Assembly (NCBI GenBank): GCA_034509735.1
Contig: JACGWO010000003.1
Coordinates: 15,376,001-15,440,000, forward strand
Direction: 5' to 3'
Source of the DNA: Sesamum alatum
Taxonomy: Eukaryota > Streptophyta > Magnoliopsida > Lamiales > Pedaliaceae
DNA length: 64,000 nucleotides
The position numbers and the translations under genes were made by a program. The notes beneath the pieces are model-generated. The model was not told where the DNA came from, ran no database searches, and was given only the letters and a program-made list of their open reading frames with translations. Positions 22,165-34,961 of the stretch are shown in pieces (position 1 is the first letter of the stretch; each line of letters begins with the position of its first letter).

Positions 22165-24485
22165 CCGGTTCGGTGTATAGGCCTAGAATTCTATGAGCTA
22201 TGTGCGTTTAAGCATGATAAACGTGTTTTAATTTACGTTTATAGCATGTTTATCGTAGATATTTATTGGCGTTTAATTTTGCATGGGATTTTGGATCTTG
22301 GTTTTCTTGAATATGTATATACATGTTCTAGGGTTTAATTTATCTTGTGGTTCAAAAAAATTGCATGAAAAGTCGAAAAGGAGTGAAAAACGGCGAACCG
22401 GCAGCAGCAGCACGCTGGCCGCGCGCACAGGGGCGTGGCCGGGCGCGCGTGCAGGCAGGGGCCTGCGCGCGCCCGGCCAGCGCGCCCAGCGTGCGCGGAC
22501 AGCGCGCGCGCTGGGCGCGCGCACGGCATGCGCTGCCTCTGCCTGCGCGCACAGCGCCCGCGCCTGGCCGGCCGGCTGTGCCGTTTTCCGTTTCTCTCCC
22601 CTTTTTGGCTCGTTTTTCAAAACTATTTTTACTGAATTATTTTTATGATATTTTATGCATTATTCTGAACCCGTTGACTTAGAATATTTATTTTTGAGAT
22701 TTGGAATTTCCTGAAATAAATATTGCTTGGTTGATGAGGAAAGGGTTTCCTAACAAGATTTAATTTTTGCAATGGTTGCACCAATGATCAAAATTCATAT
22801 GTGAAATTTCGCAATAATTTATGCATTTTATGATGTTGGACATCATGGTTATTTTATGGTTTGAGCATGAGTAGATCTTAACATGTATTAATATTGCACG
22901 AATGTTGGATTTTGGAATTCTTGAATAAATGGGGCATATTCTTGAATTGTTGATTTTTGTGTTTCAGAAAAATTTGATTTTTCTGTATAATTCTTGGAAT
23001 TTTTTCTGAATTAATTAACTTGGGGCATTTTAATTTTGGTTGAGATTTTATATTTCATAAAATTAATATTGCCTTGTTAATTATGGAAAAGGTTTTTCCA
23101 ACAAAAATCGTTGTGCATAGGTTGCACTATAATCCAATGTTTGGTGTGGATATTTTACTTGTAGTTTCTGCATTTATTTTATGGTATGGATTATCATGGA
23201 TGTTGGTATAGCAGATTTTACGTGGGATATGTATTTGTGCTATTTGTGTTAATTGATTTGACAAAGGATGATCACAAAGCCCCTAGACCGCATGTATGGT
23301 TTATTTACAGTTATTTGTTGGGTTGTGGCCTGTGTGACTCTTTATTTTCCTCTCTGTCTCTCTTCTAGTGCCTTGGAATAATAAGGCTTTCTCTCTCCCT
23401 CCTAATGTACTCCCCCCAAATGTTTAATTGGGGTTTCTTATTTTATGATGTAATGAGAGTAGAATTAGTGGTGAGGTTTTATTTCTTTTTGTAAATAAAA
23501 GCTGCAAGAGAAGACAAGCCCAAGGTGTTGGAGGCCCATGGAGGTTGCCATCAGATGGCCCACGGAGGATCCATGGAGAAGAAGCCCGGTGTAGGCCCAC
23601 GATGGAGAGCCCAAGAAGATAAAGAGGACTTACAAGGCCCATTGCATGTAATGGGTTATTAAATCTTGTAATAGTGTAGGGCCTACCCTTAGATTGACCA
23701 TAGATCCACTGCGGGCTCAGTGGGTCGCATAGGTTTGGGCTTGTGATCATCCTACAGGGGCGTGCTAGGCTTTATTTTGCATGCGATGCGTATTATATGC
23801 TTATGATTGTTCTATATGCTTTATGTATGGTTACATTCACGCTTAGAATATTTCTGCCATAACGCACGCAATGCAATACTTAATATATGTGATGAGGTCT
23901 CGTTCTATCAAAACTCTCACTTGGTTGAACCAAGTTAAATATAGACCCTTAATAAATGGACTAGGACTCTGGGAGTCTGTCCAAGCCTTCCATCCATGGC
24001 AAAAGTGAGGAAGATCTTTTAGGTCGATAGCGTGGTCTCACGAGTCGTGGCACGACTATCGTGCTTAAAAGAAGCTGCACTTTGTCATGAACGATGAGTA
24101 GACTGCTGTTACCTGTCTCACGAGTCGTGGAGGTAGCAGTGAGTCTATGAATCGGTTGATTGGGTCGGGTCTAACGCTCGAATAACGTGATTCGCTTGGA
24201 GTCCTCGGGATCACGTGAAAGGGTGAGGCAATTATCTTGGAAATCTCGTGGAACGAGAATGGTATGGAATACCTCCCACGGGTTCTTTTCCCATGCGAAT
24301 CATAAAAGCGGGGTATGGGGAGATCGCTGTGGATCCTGAGCCCACTAGGAAAGGATTTCCCAAAAACAACGTTTGAGAGTGCCGTGTTTTCGTAGAAATA
24401 GTGGGAGAGGTTAAGGACTAAAGACCTAGACTTAACCAAAATATTACTTCATTCTGCTTATTATTTTCTGGTTTATATATTTGTG
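22165..24485 (+). other. E3 untranslated leader with GC-rich island
   Basis: 2.3 kb without a credible gene. A GC-rich, CpG-rich island occupies about 22,387-22,600. The paired palindromes CACGAGTCGTG are at 24039-24049 and 24119-24129. Much of 24,000-24,420 is the reverse-complement counterpart of the E1 leader at about 7,090-7,500, so this part is conserved across the family. Confidence 0.8.
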
Positions 24486-25320
24486 AATGTCTAAGAATCC
24501 ACCAAACACATCACTAAAGAGGCTCATTAAAAGGGAACCAATTACACGAATTGACTGTGAAATCTTAAGATGGTCTTAGATTTCCACAACCTTAACTCAC
24601 ATACCGGAATGAGGACGTTCCTCAGCCCTTGCCGGAGGGGTCGACAACTAAGGCAACGCTTGGCGTTCAAAAGTTGAAGGATGACCACCGGCAAGTAGGA
24701 TATAATGATGTTGACTCAAACTATGCTTCGTTTGCATCATGTCTATATGGTCTTGGACCAGCATGTGGGGTAAAATGCAACGAAGGCATGTTTGGAGCTA
24801 AGTTGACGGAAGGGATGTCGGTACAAAGAACATGGAGTGATGATGCAATCCCTAAGGGAGAAGCTCAAAAGATCTCCACGTCAGTCTTGAAAAAGAGACG
24901 TACATTGACATGATCCTTCAGTCTCTTCCTCCCTCCTACGAACCATTAATTATCAACATGAATGAGCTTAGAAAAGATCTTCATAGGTTGATAATTATGT
25001 TGGTCTAGTACAAAGTAACGATTGCAAAATATGCGCCTTCGGTACTAGTAGGAGAGGCTTCAACCTCCATGGTGAAAGGCAAAGGTGCTAGACACCAAAA
25101 GAGGAAGAAGGGTAAGGTGACATCAACTATTAAGCACTTCAAGTCTTGTTCCTTTACAACACAAGGCGGAGGTAAAGGAAAGAGCAAAAGGTTCAAGCAG
25201 ACAAGTTCATAGATTTCTAAGAACGTAAGCATTCACTGTCGTAAAGAGGGCCATTAGAAAGAGGAGTATTCTAAACCCCTCTCCAATGTAGGTAAAATTT
25301 GATATTGAGTATTGACATGA
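24486..25320 (+). pseudogene. E3 gag, degenerate
   Basis: The ATG at 24486 gives MSKNPPNTS, like the E1 gag start MSKN. Further on, TNYTN*L*NLKMVLDF matches the E1/E2 segment NYNDWLRNL, with Trp (TGG) now TGA and Arg (CGA) now TGA. Around 24,905-25,110 YIDMILQSLPPSYEPLIINM and APSVLVGEASTS are clear. The zinc knuckle is mutated (CRKEGH*KEE) near 25,230-25,265. Stops are mostly of the type made by C-to-T change on either strand. It is not translatable. Confidence 0.75.
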
Positions 25321-27359
25321 TCACTTTTACTCTATTTGGTATTTGATACCATTCCTATCACTAATCTGCGGGTGGTTTGCAGAAAGTGAATAAGGACTTA
25401 AAAGCCAAGAACAGTTCTAGGATTCAACAATGGCAAGGTCCATTGATGAAAAGGACTAGAGACTTGTTAGGCCCATAATCGTGATCATGTTAGGATAATA
25501 TCGGAATTACATAACCTAGCATGATCAAAAGTATGTCTCTTTGTTGGACAAAGGTTTTATTACATACATATTTGATCAAACAAAATTATTGAATATTGAT
25601 TCATGTTTGCTAGTAGTTACACGTGAATTCCTAGAACACCATCCCATAAAAGGTTTATGGATACTCAAAATTCTAATTATCTAAATGGATTAATCAAGAC
25701 CAACTTACAGATTTGGCATCTACAAACAGCTAGGACGTTTCTTCTTATTAAAAGATAAGTAAATGGGAAAGTTCGATGAATCTAGAAGTAGATGATTCGA
25801 ATCGACTAAATTTACAAGTCTTTTATGAAGAAGAAAGTCCGAAAGCTCTTTGTTGGACAAAGTAGGCTTGCCAAATAGTCTATTGGAAGGGAGCCAATAA
25901 GACAACTGTAGGTTACTAATACACAAAACCATAAGAGGGTTCAAAAGTCTAAAGGTCCCATAGGAGGTTTGGGAATTAGACTTAAGGAGGTGAACCATAA
26001 ATGGTTGCAAAATTAAACCTGTTTCGATAGGATCGAAAAGGCCGTGTATTTAGTGGGAGCTCTTGAGCATCCAAGTTGAGAATGAAATTCTCAATGAAAT
26101 ATTTCCTGTAAAGGCCAAGTATGACGGTCTCTGATAAAGGGAATGATCGAATCTCGTTAGACGAAGATCGATCGAAGTTTCGCCCAATTACCTTAGCCCG
26201 TGTAGACGTAGACTCAAAATTGCAAACGTAAGGAACGTGGCACTTTGCTAGGAGTCACGCAGAAGGAGCCATGGTTTGGCAAGCCTGTGTCCCGACAAAG
26301 TCCTTGAGCATGTAGAAGGATCCTACATACGTCAAGGGACTAGTGGGAGACAAATTAGACTCGGTGTCTAATTTGTACAAGTTTACGACAGAATAATACT
26401 AACGTTTCTTAGAATCGCATTTCTTAAATTGATCATATTCCAAGTCCCCTTAAGAACGAACCCGAATGTCGTAAGAGGTACGAGTGATCGGGATATGTTC
26501 GGTCAAATTTGGATAGTAATCCAAATGACCTGCGGAACGTGATGTTGGACATCGTAGTAGGATTTATGGAGAGGAGCCATAGAATCCGCTAGGAAATTCA
26601 AACAAGGTTTGAAACACCGCATAACTGGAATATTCATTTTGACGAGCTCATACGGAGCATGACTCGGTCTTAAACGACGTAGGTGATCAGTGGGAGTAGA
26701 AATGGCGTTCCAAGTGTTTAAGTGTGTAATGTCTTGATTCATGGATGAATTCAAGGCATTAGGAATCACTAAAACACAAATCGTAACTCACGAAAATTCT
26801 CCATGACATTTTAGGGATCCCACATACATTTCATGAATTGAGCTTTTCAAAGACACAGTCATGGTGGACTGAGGGGTTGAAGACAGCAATCAAGAACGAT
26901 CCTTAGTACCTGAATAAGGACTAAAGATGTGTTCATGATGCACCGTCTGTTGAGAGTTGCTTTGGAAGGCTAAAGCGATACTAGCTTCCAGAGCATAAGT
27001 GAAAACCAGTTAGTCTCAAAGGTATGCACAGTCAGGCCCAATGACGAGTGCATCGGATAGTGGTCACTGATGAAGACCGCGTCCATAGGATGGACGTGGC
27101 GCCTAGCACGACCAAGCCATGTTTGCCTATATGGCAGGCAACTTGGCTATGGGAGTATTGGCACGAGATTTCATCACAAGATCCATGAAAATATTCTTAG
27201 ACAACCACCATCTCTAGGAGGCAATGGTAGATAGACGTAACACGGTTAGACCGTATTGCTTCGCAAAGAAATATAAGTGGACTCACAATACCTTAGTCGG
27301 TATCGTAGATTACTCATATTCAGAGGATTCTGAACAAAGTGGGTAATTGACTTATTGGT
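25321..27359 (+). pseudogene. E3 pol remnant, strongly decayed
   Basis: There is no long frame. Scraps fit pol: W-x-L-I-P near 25,360 where the protease WVLDTG should be, FDESRSR and SLLDKVGLPNSLLEG near 25,770-25,890 in the pre-integrase position, and GRQ(I)RLGV-type sequence near 26,350 resembling the GDKLESRSSLCRF linker. The reverse transcriptase and RNase H motifs (YVDD, TEAEY) cannot be seen. The total length is about 1 kb less than the pol of E1, so there are deletions as well. Confidence 0.6.
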
Positions 27360-27371
27360 CAAGTGGGAGAT
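27360..27371 (+). other. E3 polypurine tract
   Basis: CAAGTGGGAGAT directly precedes the TGTTAGAATAGG of the 3' LTR. Confidence 0.9.
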
Positions 27372-29586
27372 TGTTAGAATAGGTGACCAGAAAGCCAATG
27401 GTATTGGTTGTTCTGAGAACCATTCGTCAATCTGTGAACAAGTAATATTATGTTAATGAATGTAGTAAGGATTCATAGGCATGATATTGTTGTACTTACT
27501 GCTTGCATCGTTACGATGTCACAACAAACGCCCACAGACTAAAATAACATTTCGGGAAATTGGAACTACGCTTGGAGGTAGGTTCATGAAATCAGTTTCG
27601 CCGAATCAGCCTGAAATACTCCAAGTCAAAGGAATCTCGAGAAAGGGCATCGAGAATCCATTTGAGACTTGCACTAAGCATCTGCTGTCGTGTTTCATCA
27701 ACGGGTGACGAGGATCGTCTAAGTAGTGTTAGTGGGTCGGCCGACTGAGGTGACTCGCGGGAATCGTCATATAGAAGTTACTCGAGCTTGGTCGGTATGA
27801 CTCGTATTCCCGGTTCCGATAGTACGGGATTAATCCTCGGACTTGAGGATCACGGCAGTCCCCTACATACTAAGGTTGTATCTTGGATCTGGTGAAATTT
27901 GACCGATTATATTACATGGTCATCATAAGCCTCGTCCAGTGCAGTCGGAGTATGTAAGAACGGTGTATTCCAAGATAGGATCTGTCCCCTGTCAAAGGAT
28001 ATGACAGCAAGATCTCCTATGCGCTCGGAGATGGTTTAGACTCACAAAGTCTATGGCCATAGCACTTGATGTAGTGGGAAAGGATTTCCTACGTCGAGTT
28101 AAACCTATCTCGAGCATTATGCATAGTTGCTAGTCAACGATGGGAACCGACCCCTAGACTAAAGGCCGGGAGACAGGCGACAATAGGATCGTACCCGTAC
28201 GTATCGAGCGTCGGTAGGACCGCACCTGCGTATAACTCGGAGCCTAAATGTTCACACCATAAATTCACCTAGTCTCTAGTGCCATGGACCGTTGCTAGAT
28301 GGCCACCCATGGTAACGGACTACTTTGGTTATGAAATAACAAGAAGTAGGTCCAACTCTAGCTGAAAGGTGAACCTAAAGAGTCACACCCGCTACACCAA
28401 ATGAAAGGGAATTAATTTGGAATTAATTCCGGGAGAAGGTTTAATTTAATGGAATTAAATTATACTTCTTGGAGATTCAAGCCTCGATGAATTATTTGGA
28501 ATAATCGGGCTTGAGTTCATAAATTAGATTTATGAATTTTATAAAGCATGGGCTTTCCTTTTAATTAGATTAAAAGGGTGAATTAATTAGTGGGCTTGGT
28601 ATATTAAATAGGATTTAATATAAAGTCCATGGGAGTATTTAATTTAGAATTAAATAATCCCATTCTACGGAATTAATTAATGGGCTTGGTATATTAAATA
28701 GGATTTAATATAAAGTTCATGGGACTATTTAATTTAGAATTAAATAAGTCCTTTCCATTAATTAATTAATGGGCTTAGTATATTAAATATGATTTAATAT
28801 AAAGTCCATGGGAATATTTAATTTAGAATTAAATAGGCCCATTCCATAAAGCCCATCAAAATGGATGGACAAGATTTGATCTAGAGAATGATGAGATGAA
28901 GGGCCATGATTAATTTGACTTAATCAAAGCCTAATTTGACTAGGATTTGACTAGGTCAAAATCCTAGTCAAAGTGTGTCTCTTTGGAAGAGTTTGAGAAG
29001 GAATAGGAATTCCATCTTCTATAAATACTTAAAAAACACACACTCACACCTACTATTCTCTACAACTCTCATCTCTCATCTCCCTCAAATTTTCGTCCAT
29101 CCCCTTCTTTTCTCTCCAAGAATTATACTTTGTTCTTCTTGATTTATTCAAGCTAAGAACATAAGAGACATTGATTGCGTTAATTGATAGCGTGTACCGA
29201 TGTCTCTTCTCCCCAAATAATTTCTTGCTAGCACAAGGGTTGTTTGCTTTCCGGTGGAGCGAGTGAGATGATTTAGAGGGTCTCTTCTTGAGATCTTGGT
29301 GCAAAACGGGGAACAATGCATGTAGCCGAACGAAGACAAAACTACAACAGGGTAGGTTCTTTAATTATGGCTTTCGTTTCTAATTCTATGGCCTCCATGT
29401 TGTGTTTTATTGAACATGAGATACACCGAACGCCCGGGAGAATCAAGGGCACACCCCTTGATTCGTTTATGTACGTTATGCATGATTTAAATTTCATTTA
29501 ATTATGCTTTGTAATTTTTTATTACGCACTATTTCGCTCTTCGGCTATACGCGCTCATCTCCCGGGCCGATCCACATAATCTTTCA
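27372..29586 (+). repeat. E3 3' LTR
   Basis: 2,215 bp with the same ends as the 5' LTR. In the first ~250 aligned bases I count about seven substitutions. Relative to the 5' LTR it lacks 15 bp between two CGGCC repeats near 27,742. Confidence 0.95.
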
Positions 29587-30360
29587 TACTTTGGGCATCG
29601 TTCGTAGAGGACAGGCTGTGGGAAGTATCGCCTTCAGTCCCGATCCAGATAGAGTCCGGCCGTAGCTTCATGAGGTCTACTTCAACGCAAAAGCGAGCCA
29701 CACTCGGGCGGAACCCGTCAGTCGTTGCTTCATCAAGCTTCAAAGGTGCGCCGATGAGACTGGTGATGCCAAATAACGCCTTTTTATGACAAAGATGCAC
29801 TAGAAGTTCAGGAAGCCGAATCCATACCGGGACAACTGATGATTTGATTTTTGGATCGAAATCCGGCAACCACTTGAACATTCGCATTGGAAAGCGCACA
29901 ATGAAAAGGATACGCGATACGTCTTCCTCCTTGTCCTACTTGATCAGGACATGTTTAATGTTAATGACCCCCAACGGAAAAAGCTCCTCATAACCATAGT
30001 CATTCGAAGTGTGAGCGAATTGCTGGCATGCTAGGATAGTCCCGGGAGAAGGTTGCTAGGTGTTCCATCTCATCCATTGAAAAGTTCATCGCGCGACTTC
30101 CCCGGTGCAGACAAGGCTTCCCATAGTAATCTTTGATCTCGGAGAGTATTTTATTTGCTGCTCAAGGGGAGAGTAGTTCTGCACCACCAGTAGGGGTGCC
30201 TGTGAGAGAAGCCAAAAAAGTACGCCATCAATCTGGAGGTTCCGACTGCCGAGGTTCATCGCATGTGGTAGAGTTTGGGTTAGGGTTCAGAGGTGTCATA
30301 GACATGGTGGACTCTCGATTAAATTCGAGCAAGAATCAAAACCATTTGAACCATTGGTTA

Positions 30361-31227
30361 AAGATGGCAAAAAAAAATATATGTCAAAGTATCAGAATTA
30401 GCTAGAGCTATCTCTTTAAAGGCCAAAATGCAAGCTACGAGAGGGAAGAATGGTACTTGAACTAGACTGTTGTTAGTGTTGGTATTAGACAAAACTTTTT
30501 GGTGATCTGCAGTTGACTTGTTTTGGATGTATAGTGCAAATACATTATTATCTTTTATTTTTTGATATATTGACGAACAGCTACACCTTTTGTTAGTGAA
30601 TGATTTGTTTGTCGTTGCATTAAATTCAACTTCTTTCAAACAATTAATTAAATATTTTTGTAAATGTCCTTTACAAATTTACTTCATATAAATAATACAT
30701 GAAGTTCAGATTAAAAACTTCACATTAATTATATAGCACGATTTTGACATGAAAAGCCATTACAAAGCTGAAAACATATAAAATGAATAAAAGAAAAGAG
30801 CTCAAAAGGGTCAAAATAACAAAAACAAAACGGCCTAGCAACGTTCAATTTCCGCCAAGACTCATTGCCAACGTTTTTTAACCATCCAACGCTCAGCACT
30901 TAATGGCCATGTGCCATTCATGTGTCAATTCTGCCACAAAGTTAATGACGGTGGTGCCGATTGTGCAAACGGCGCCCGCATTTATATGGTACTAATTTTG
31001 TCTAACTGATAAAGCATGGTGCCATCACTAGTGGCCTGTAATGTGCTACCAAATATGAAATTCATCCTAATAACTATATAATGATAAAATAAAGAAAGGT
31101 TATCACTTAATATATATTTTTAGCAATGATTTTAAAATTATCACTTAATATTTTATTATTAATAACATATATGTTTTCTTGTAGCGACTTTCTTTAGTAA
31201 AATGCCCCATAACTCTTTATTTGAATA
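30361..31227. other. AT-rich intergenic stretch, nothing recognised
   Basis: This lies between the LINE 5' end and the first fold-back element. I find no coding frame, tRNA or repeat structure that I can name. Confidence 0.5.
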
Positions 31228-31234
31228 TTATATA

Positions 31235-31514
31235 GGGATAATTATATTTACACCCCTGACCTATAGTATATTTATACAAATCACTCCTACTTTTTACATA
31301 ATTACAGAAATCACAATTGATAGTCAAAAAAAGGGGTAGTTTGTGTAATAATGTCGATAATTTTGAGGGGTGTAACTGTAATTCTCTAAAAAAAATAGGG
31401 GTGGTTTGTGTAAATGATGCTTACATTTTAGTGGGTGTATATGTAATTATTCAAAAAGCAGAGGTGATTTGTGTAAACAGACCATAGGTTAGGGGGTATA
31501 AATGTAATTATCCC
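31235..31514. mobile_element. Fold-back MITE A (280 bp)
   Basis: The ends are inverted: GGGATAATTATATTTACACC on the left and a matching GGTATAAATGTAATTATCCC on the right. It is flanked by TTATATA on both sides (31228-31234, 31515-31521), a probable 7-bp target duplication. Internal direct copies of GGTGGTTTGTGTAA-like sequence occur. There is no coding capacity. Confidence 0.8.
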
Positions 31515-31522
31515 TTATATAT

Positions 31523-32362
<840 letters not shown>

Positions 32363-32376
32363 ATATGTATATATAT

Positions 32377-32738
32377 GGGCAAAATGCTTTTGTAGTCCCA
32401 TAAGATTAGATCATTATTTTTTTTGGTACCACAACTTAGATAGGTATCGATTTTAGTCCCACAAAATACGAACTCAAGTATTTCTAATCCCAAAAAGTCA
32501 TGTGTTTTGCACATCTCTGTCAACTTGGGACTAAAAATACCTAAAATTATGGGACTAAAAATACCTAAAATCATATTTTATGGGACTAAAAGTACAATAA
32601 ATCATGGCCACGTTCATTAACTTGGGACCAAAAATACCTAACTCATGTTTTATGGGACAAAAATAATCAACAGCCTAAATTATGGTACCAAAAAAATTAA
32701 TAACCTAATCTTATGGGACTAAAAGAAGCATTTAGCCC
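32377..32738. mobile_element. Fold-back MITE C (362 bp)
   Basis: The inverted ends are GGGCAAAATGCTTTTGTAGT and ACTAAAAGAAGCATTTAGCC. The interior repeats GGGACTAAAAATACCTAA. It is bordered by TA repeats on both sides. A related copy is at 48,582-48,932, also beside a TA tract. Confidence 0.8.
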
Positions 32739-32755
32739 ATATATATATATATATA

Positions 32756-34961
32756 GGGAAAAAAATTAGTACCCTAACTTGGCTTTCGTTCAATTTTAGT
32801 ACACTAACTTTGGTAATTATCACATTTTATACATTATGTTGCAATTTTACTTCAATTAAGTCCAATTGACGTGAATTTGCTGACGTGGCCAATTTTTGCT
32901 TACATGTCCGGCGAAATTAACCACGTCAGCACATGGCGTGGCCGGCGACTGACATGGCGGGATGACTTAGATGTATTTTCTTCCATAAGTATGAATTTTA
33001 GTACACTAACTTTAGCATGGTTTAATTTTAATCCAATAACTTTGAATGAGGTGAAATTTGTGTCTAGGGGGTGTCACTGCCATTTATATTTATATTATAA
33101 AAAAATTAAATATAAATGTACTACTGAAAACGGTACACTTATATATTTATGACCGGTCGCTAGTTGCGAGTTGCACTCACGATCAGCCCTCAAATTTTTT
33201 TAAATTTGTTAATTTTTTTATAATTATTAGTTAAAGTTAAAATAATAATTATTAATACTTAATTAGATATAATTAATTAATAATAATTTGATAGTTGTTA
33301 ATATGGCTATTAAATTAATTAATTAGAGAATAATAAATTTAATAATATAGTTGTTAATATTAATTAATTTGATATATATATTAATTATTAAAAAATTAAT
33401 AATATAGTTGTTAATCATAATTTAAAACATAGATAATTATATATTTTATAATTATTAATAATTTGATAATATATTTGTTAATTATTTATAATTATTAATA
33501 GAGTTGATATTATTATAGCCGAGATCTTTTCCTTTTCACACTTATCAGTTCAGTTGGATCATCTATTTTTTAAACTATGATTAACAACTATATTATCGAA
33601 TTTTTAATAATTAATCTATATTAAATTAATTAATATTAACAACTATATTATCAAATTAATTAAAATTATCTTAATAATATTACATTCTGTACGAAAAAAA
33701 TAAAAATATTATATCATTATTATAATTATTATAATTATAATAATGATTACGAGTTCTATACGTATGGCGTTGGCATTGTTGTCGAGGTCTTTTTCTTTTC
33801 TCACTTATCAGTTCAATTGGATCATCTATTTTTTAAACTATGATTAACAACTATATTATTAAATTTTTAACAATTAATCTATATCAAATTAATTAATATT
33901 AAAAATTATATTATCAAATTAATTAAAATTATTTTAATAATATTACATTCTATACGAAAAAATAAAAATATTATATCATTATTACAATTATAAATTATAA
34001 TGATGATCACGAGTCCTATAAGTATGACGTGGGCATCGTTGTCGAGGTTTTTTCCTTTTCTCATTTATCAGTTCAATTGGATCATCTATTTTTTAAATTA
34101 TAATTAACAACTATATTATCAAATTTTTAATAATTAATATATATATATATATATATCAAATTAATTAATATTAACAACTATATTATTAAATTAATTAATA
34201 TCTAATTAATTAATTATATTAATATCTACATTAAGAACTATCAAATTAATATTAATTAGTTCTATCTGATTAAGTATTAATAATTATTATTTTAACTTTA
34301 ACTAATAATTATAAATAATTAATAAATTTAAAAAAAACTAAAATTTGAGGGCTGGTCACAAACGCCAACCTAAAAGAATGTTGGCCGCGAGTTGGGCGAC
34401 TGTTAAAAAAATTTAAAAATTTGATGGGTCACTAGTTCAACTAGCGACCAGTCATAAAAATATAAGTGTAACGTTTTCAGTAATACACTTATATTTAATT
34501 TTTTTATAATATAAATATAAATCGGCCTCAGGACAAGGATGCAAGAATTGATCCTATCCCTGCTGCAAGCAGCCAGGTTCAGCCACAGTTTAGCCATATA
34601 AATGGTCAAAGTCAGTAGACTTAAATTTCACCTCATTCAAAGTTATTGGACTAAAATTAAACCATGCTAAAGTTAGTGTACTAAAATTCATCCTTATGGA
34701 AGAAAATACATCCAAGTCATCCCGCCATGTTAGCCGCCTGCCACGTCACGTGCTGACGTGGTTAATTTTGCCGGACACGTAAGAAAAAATTGGCCACGTC
34801 AGCAAATTCCGGTCGATTGATTGAAAAATTGAAAGAAAAACCCTCAATTGGACTTAATTGAAGCAAAATTGCAACATAATGTATAAAATATGATCATTAC
34901 CAAAGTTAATGTACTAAAATTGAACGAGAGTCAAGTTAGTGTACTAAAAAAGTTTTTTCCC
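32756..34961. mobile_element. Long-arm fold-back element D (2.2 kb)
   Basis: The outer arms (about 32,756-33,180 and 34,330-34,961) are inverted copies. For example, GGCCAATTTTTGCTTACATG pairs with the sequence at about 34,780, and GACCGGTCGCTAGTTG pairs with CAACTAGCGACCAGTC near 34,440. The inverted pairing continues into the AT-rich interior (CAGCCCTCAAATTTTTTTAAA against the sequence near 34,325-34,350). The middle holds a tandem repeat. There is no transposase, so it is non-autonomous. Confidence 0.8.
33518..34300. repeat. ~261 bp tandem repeat, three copies, inside element D
   Basis: The landmark TCAGTTCAATTGGATCATCT (first copy TCAGTTCAGTTGG) recurs near 33,546, 33,808 and 34,067. It is followed each time by ATTTTTTAAA, an AT-rich stretch and ATTACATTCT(G/A)TACGAAAAAA, the last copy being truncated. 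The spacing is about 261 bp. Confidence 0.8.

Larger units (their letters stand above)
19919..29586 (+). mobile_element. Copia element E3, complete with TSD, coding region degenerate
   Basis: The 5' LTR is 19919-22151, the internal region 22152-27371 and the 3' LTR 27372-29586. It is flanked by the perfect 5-bp duplication TACTT (19914-19918 and 29587-29591). The PBS and PPT are intact. The LTRs are nearly identical, with one 15-bp indel near 20,290-20,305. The gag is recognisable but full of stops, and pol is barely recognisable. Intact cis signals with decayed coding sequence fit a non-autonomous copy. It lies on the opposite strand to E1, E2 and the LINE. Confidence 0.95.
19251..30305 (-). 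pseudogene. LINE ORF1 (DUF4283/zinc-knuckle type), split by E3
   Basis: The proposed ATG is at 30305 (MSMTPLNPNPNSTTCDEPRQ). The reading has stops and frameshifts between 30,230 and 29,930. It becomes clear at FPMRMFKWLPDFDPKIKSSV, VPVWIRLPELLVHLCHKKAL and PSVARFCVEVDLMKLRPDSI (29,900-29,592), a DUF4283-like RNA-binding region. E3 interrupts at 29,591/19,914. The other side continues YCQRCHHLGHREEEC, a CCHC zinc knuckle, and then an acidic C-terminus to the stop at 19,251. ORF1 proteins of plant LINEs bind element RNA. The 5' end of the LINE is near 30,360. Confidence 0.8.

Noticed and set aside
22273..22682. Several Ala/Arg-rich frames of 64-121 codons on both strands
   Set aside because: Same effect in the GC-rich island of the E3 leader.
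30270..30290. GGGTTAGGGTT, resembling a telomere repeat
   Set aside because: Only one and a half units, lying inside the LINE 5' coding region. There is no array.
33190..34340. Long AT-rich block, considered as centromeric or matrix-attachment DNA
   Set aside because: It is explained as the inverted interior and tandem repeat of fold-back element D.
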